Shown here in pieces: positions 5,201-5,849 of a stretch of 5,849 nt of DNA. Location: the NCBI GenBank assembly GCA_041590855.1, contig JBFHTA010000255.1, positions 1-5,849 of the forward strand. The letters are read 5' to 3'. This DNA comes from Litoribrevibacter sp041590855. Its GTDB lineage: Bacteria; Pseudomonadota; Gammaproteobacteria; Pseudomonadales; Litoribrevibacteraceae. Position 1 is the stretch's first letter, and every line of letters starts with the position of its first letter. Position numbers and translations under genes: made by a program. Below the pieces are notes generated by a model. The model worked only from the letters and a program-made list of their open reading frames with translations. It had not been told where the DNA came from and ran no database searches.

Positions 5201-5849
5201 TCAGGATAGATAATCAAGTGCTTCCGCAATGCGTGTCACAGGAATCACTTCCAGACCAGGAATAGCCTCTCTGGGAAGGTTTGCTTTTGGGACCAAGGCT
5301 TTTTTAAATCCGTGCTTGGCCGCTTCACGAATACGTTCCTGCCCGCTGGGAACGGGGCGGATCTCACCGGAAAGGCCAACTTCACCAAACACCATCATGT
5401 CCATAGGCAACGGGCGGTTTCTGAAGCTGGATAATATGGCCATGACCAACGCCAAGTCGGAACTGGTTTCCGCAACCTTGACGCCACCCACTACATTTAC
5501 ATATACGTCCTGATCACCGGTATGTAAACCACCATGACGGTTCATCACAGCAAGTAACATAGACAAGCGATTCTGATCCAGCCCCACGGCCACACGCCTT
5601 GGATTACCAAAATGACTTTCATCCACCAACGCCTGAACCTCAACCAACATCGGACGAGTACCTTCCCAAATCACCATCACCGCCGAACCCGCCGCCGCTT
5701 CCTCACCACGCGTCAAAAAGATAGAGCTCGGATTCTTAACTTCCCTTAGGCCCTTATCCAACATGGCAAAGACACCTAATTCATTAATGGCTCCGAAACG
5801 GTTTTTAATTCCTCGCAACGTTCGGAAACGTCCATCGGCTTCACCTTCC
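5201..5849 (-). CDS. radA: DNA repair protein RadA, C-terminal part (5' end off window)
   Basis: The C-terminal 215 residues and the stop codon are visible; the gene enters from the right edge. RadA (Sms) is a RecA-like ATPase that drives branch migration and processing of recombination intermediates in the cytoplasm. The visible part opens with GEADGRFRTLRGIKNRFGAI, which holds the family's hallmark KNRFG motif. NELGVFAM and the GLREVKNPSSIFL segment follow. Then comes the Lon-protease-like C-terminal domain: DQDVYVNVVGGVKVAETSSD, MVFGEVGLSGEIRPVPSGQE, IREAAKHGFKKALVPKANLP. The protein ends IAEALDYLS, like other RadA C-termini. The zinc finger and Walker A/B motifs should lie beyond the window. 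No frameshift or missing motif is seen. It is a conserved housekeeping gene, useful for placing the organism, and has no evident link to the arsenic operon. Confidence 0.95.
   Translation of the reverse strand, partial: EGEADGRFRTLRGIKNRFGAINELGVFAMLDKGLREVKNPSSIFLTRGEEAAAGSAVMVIWEGTRPMLVEVQALVDESHFGNPRRVAVGLDQNRLSMLLAVMNRHGGLHTGDQDVYVNVVGGVKVAETSSDLALVMAILSSFRNRPLPMDMMVFGEVGLSGEIRPVPSGQERIREAAKHGFKKALVPKANLPREAIPGLEVIPVTRIAEALDYLS

Noticed and set aside
5229..5513. Plus-strand 94-codon open frame
   Set aside because: It is antisense to the conserved RadA C-terminal domain.

Overview
The window reads as chromosomal DNA from a gammaproteobacterium, most likely a free-living aquatic or marine one. 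This rests on the RadA sequence, the style of the ArsR, GAPDH and ArsJ proteins, a family-3-like periplasmic binding protein typical of Hahella, Marinobacter or Vibrio-like genomes, and a GC content by eye a little below 50 percent. The genus cannot be fixed from the sequence alone.

Layout, left to right. (1) Positions 1-1289, minus strand: the N-terminal 429 residues of a membrane sensor (TM, periplasmic Cache-like domain, TM, HAMP, coiled linker, PAS). Its output domain lies beyond the left edge. (2) Positions 1290-1661: a 372-bp divergent intergenic region. It holds a degenerate 15-bp tandem repeat array upstream of the sensor gene, and an AT-rich promoter/operator upstream of the arsenic genes. 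(3) Positions 1662-4282, plus strand: a compact three-gene arsenate-resistance operon, arsR, then an ArsJ-associated glyceraldehyde-3-phosphate dehydrogenase, then arsJ. The arsR-GAPDH gap is 18 bp, and the GAPDH stop and arsJ start share one base. (4) Positions 4275-5135, minus strand: a secreted PBP2-like solute-binding protein whose end overlaps the arsJ end by 8 bp in convergent orientation. (5) Positions 5201-5849, minus strand: the C-terminal 215 residues of RadA, which is transcribed towards the binding-protein gene.

How the genes work together. The GAPDH is expected to use arsenate in place of phosphate and form 1-arseno-3-phosphoglycerate. ArsJ is expected to export this unstable ester, which falls apart outside the cell. 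ArsR represses the operon through a site overlapping its promoter. This pathway is already described (Pseudomonas aeruginosa DK2), so it is not a new system. The sensor, the binding protein and RadA show no sequence-level link to arsenic. The least explained items are the 15-bp repeat array with its unusual open reading on the minus strand, the ArsR with two separate cysteine pairs, and the mismatch between an As(III)-type sensor and an As(V)-disposal pathway with no arsenate reductase in view.
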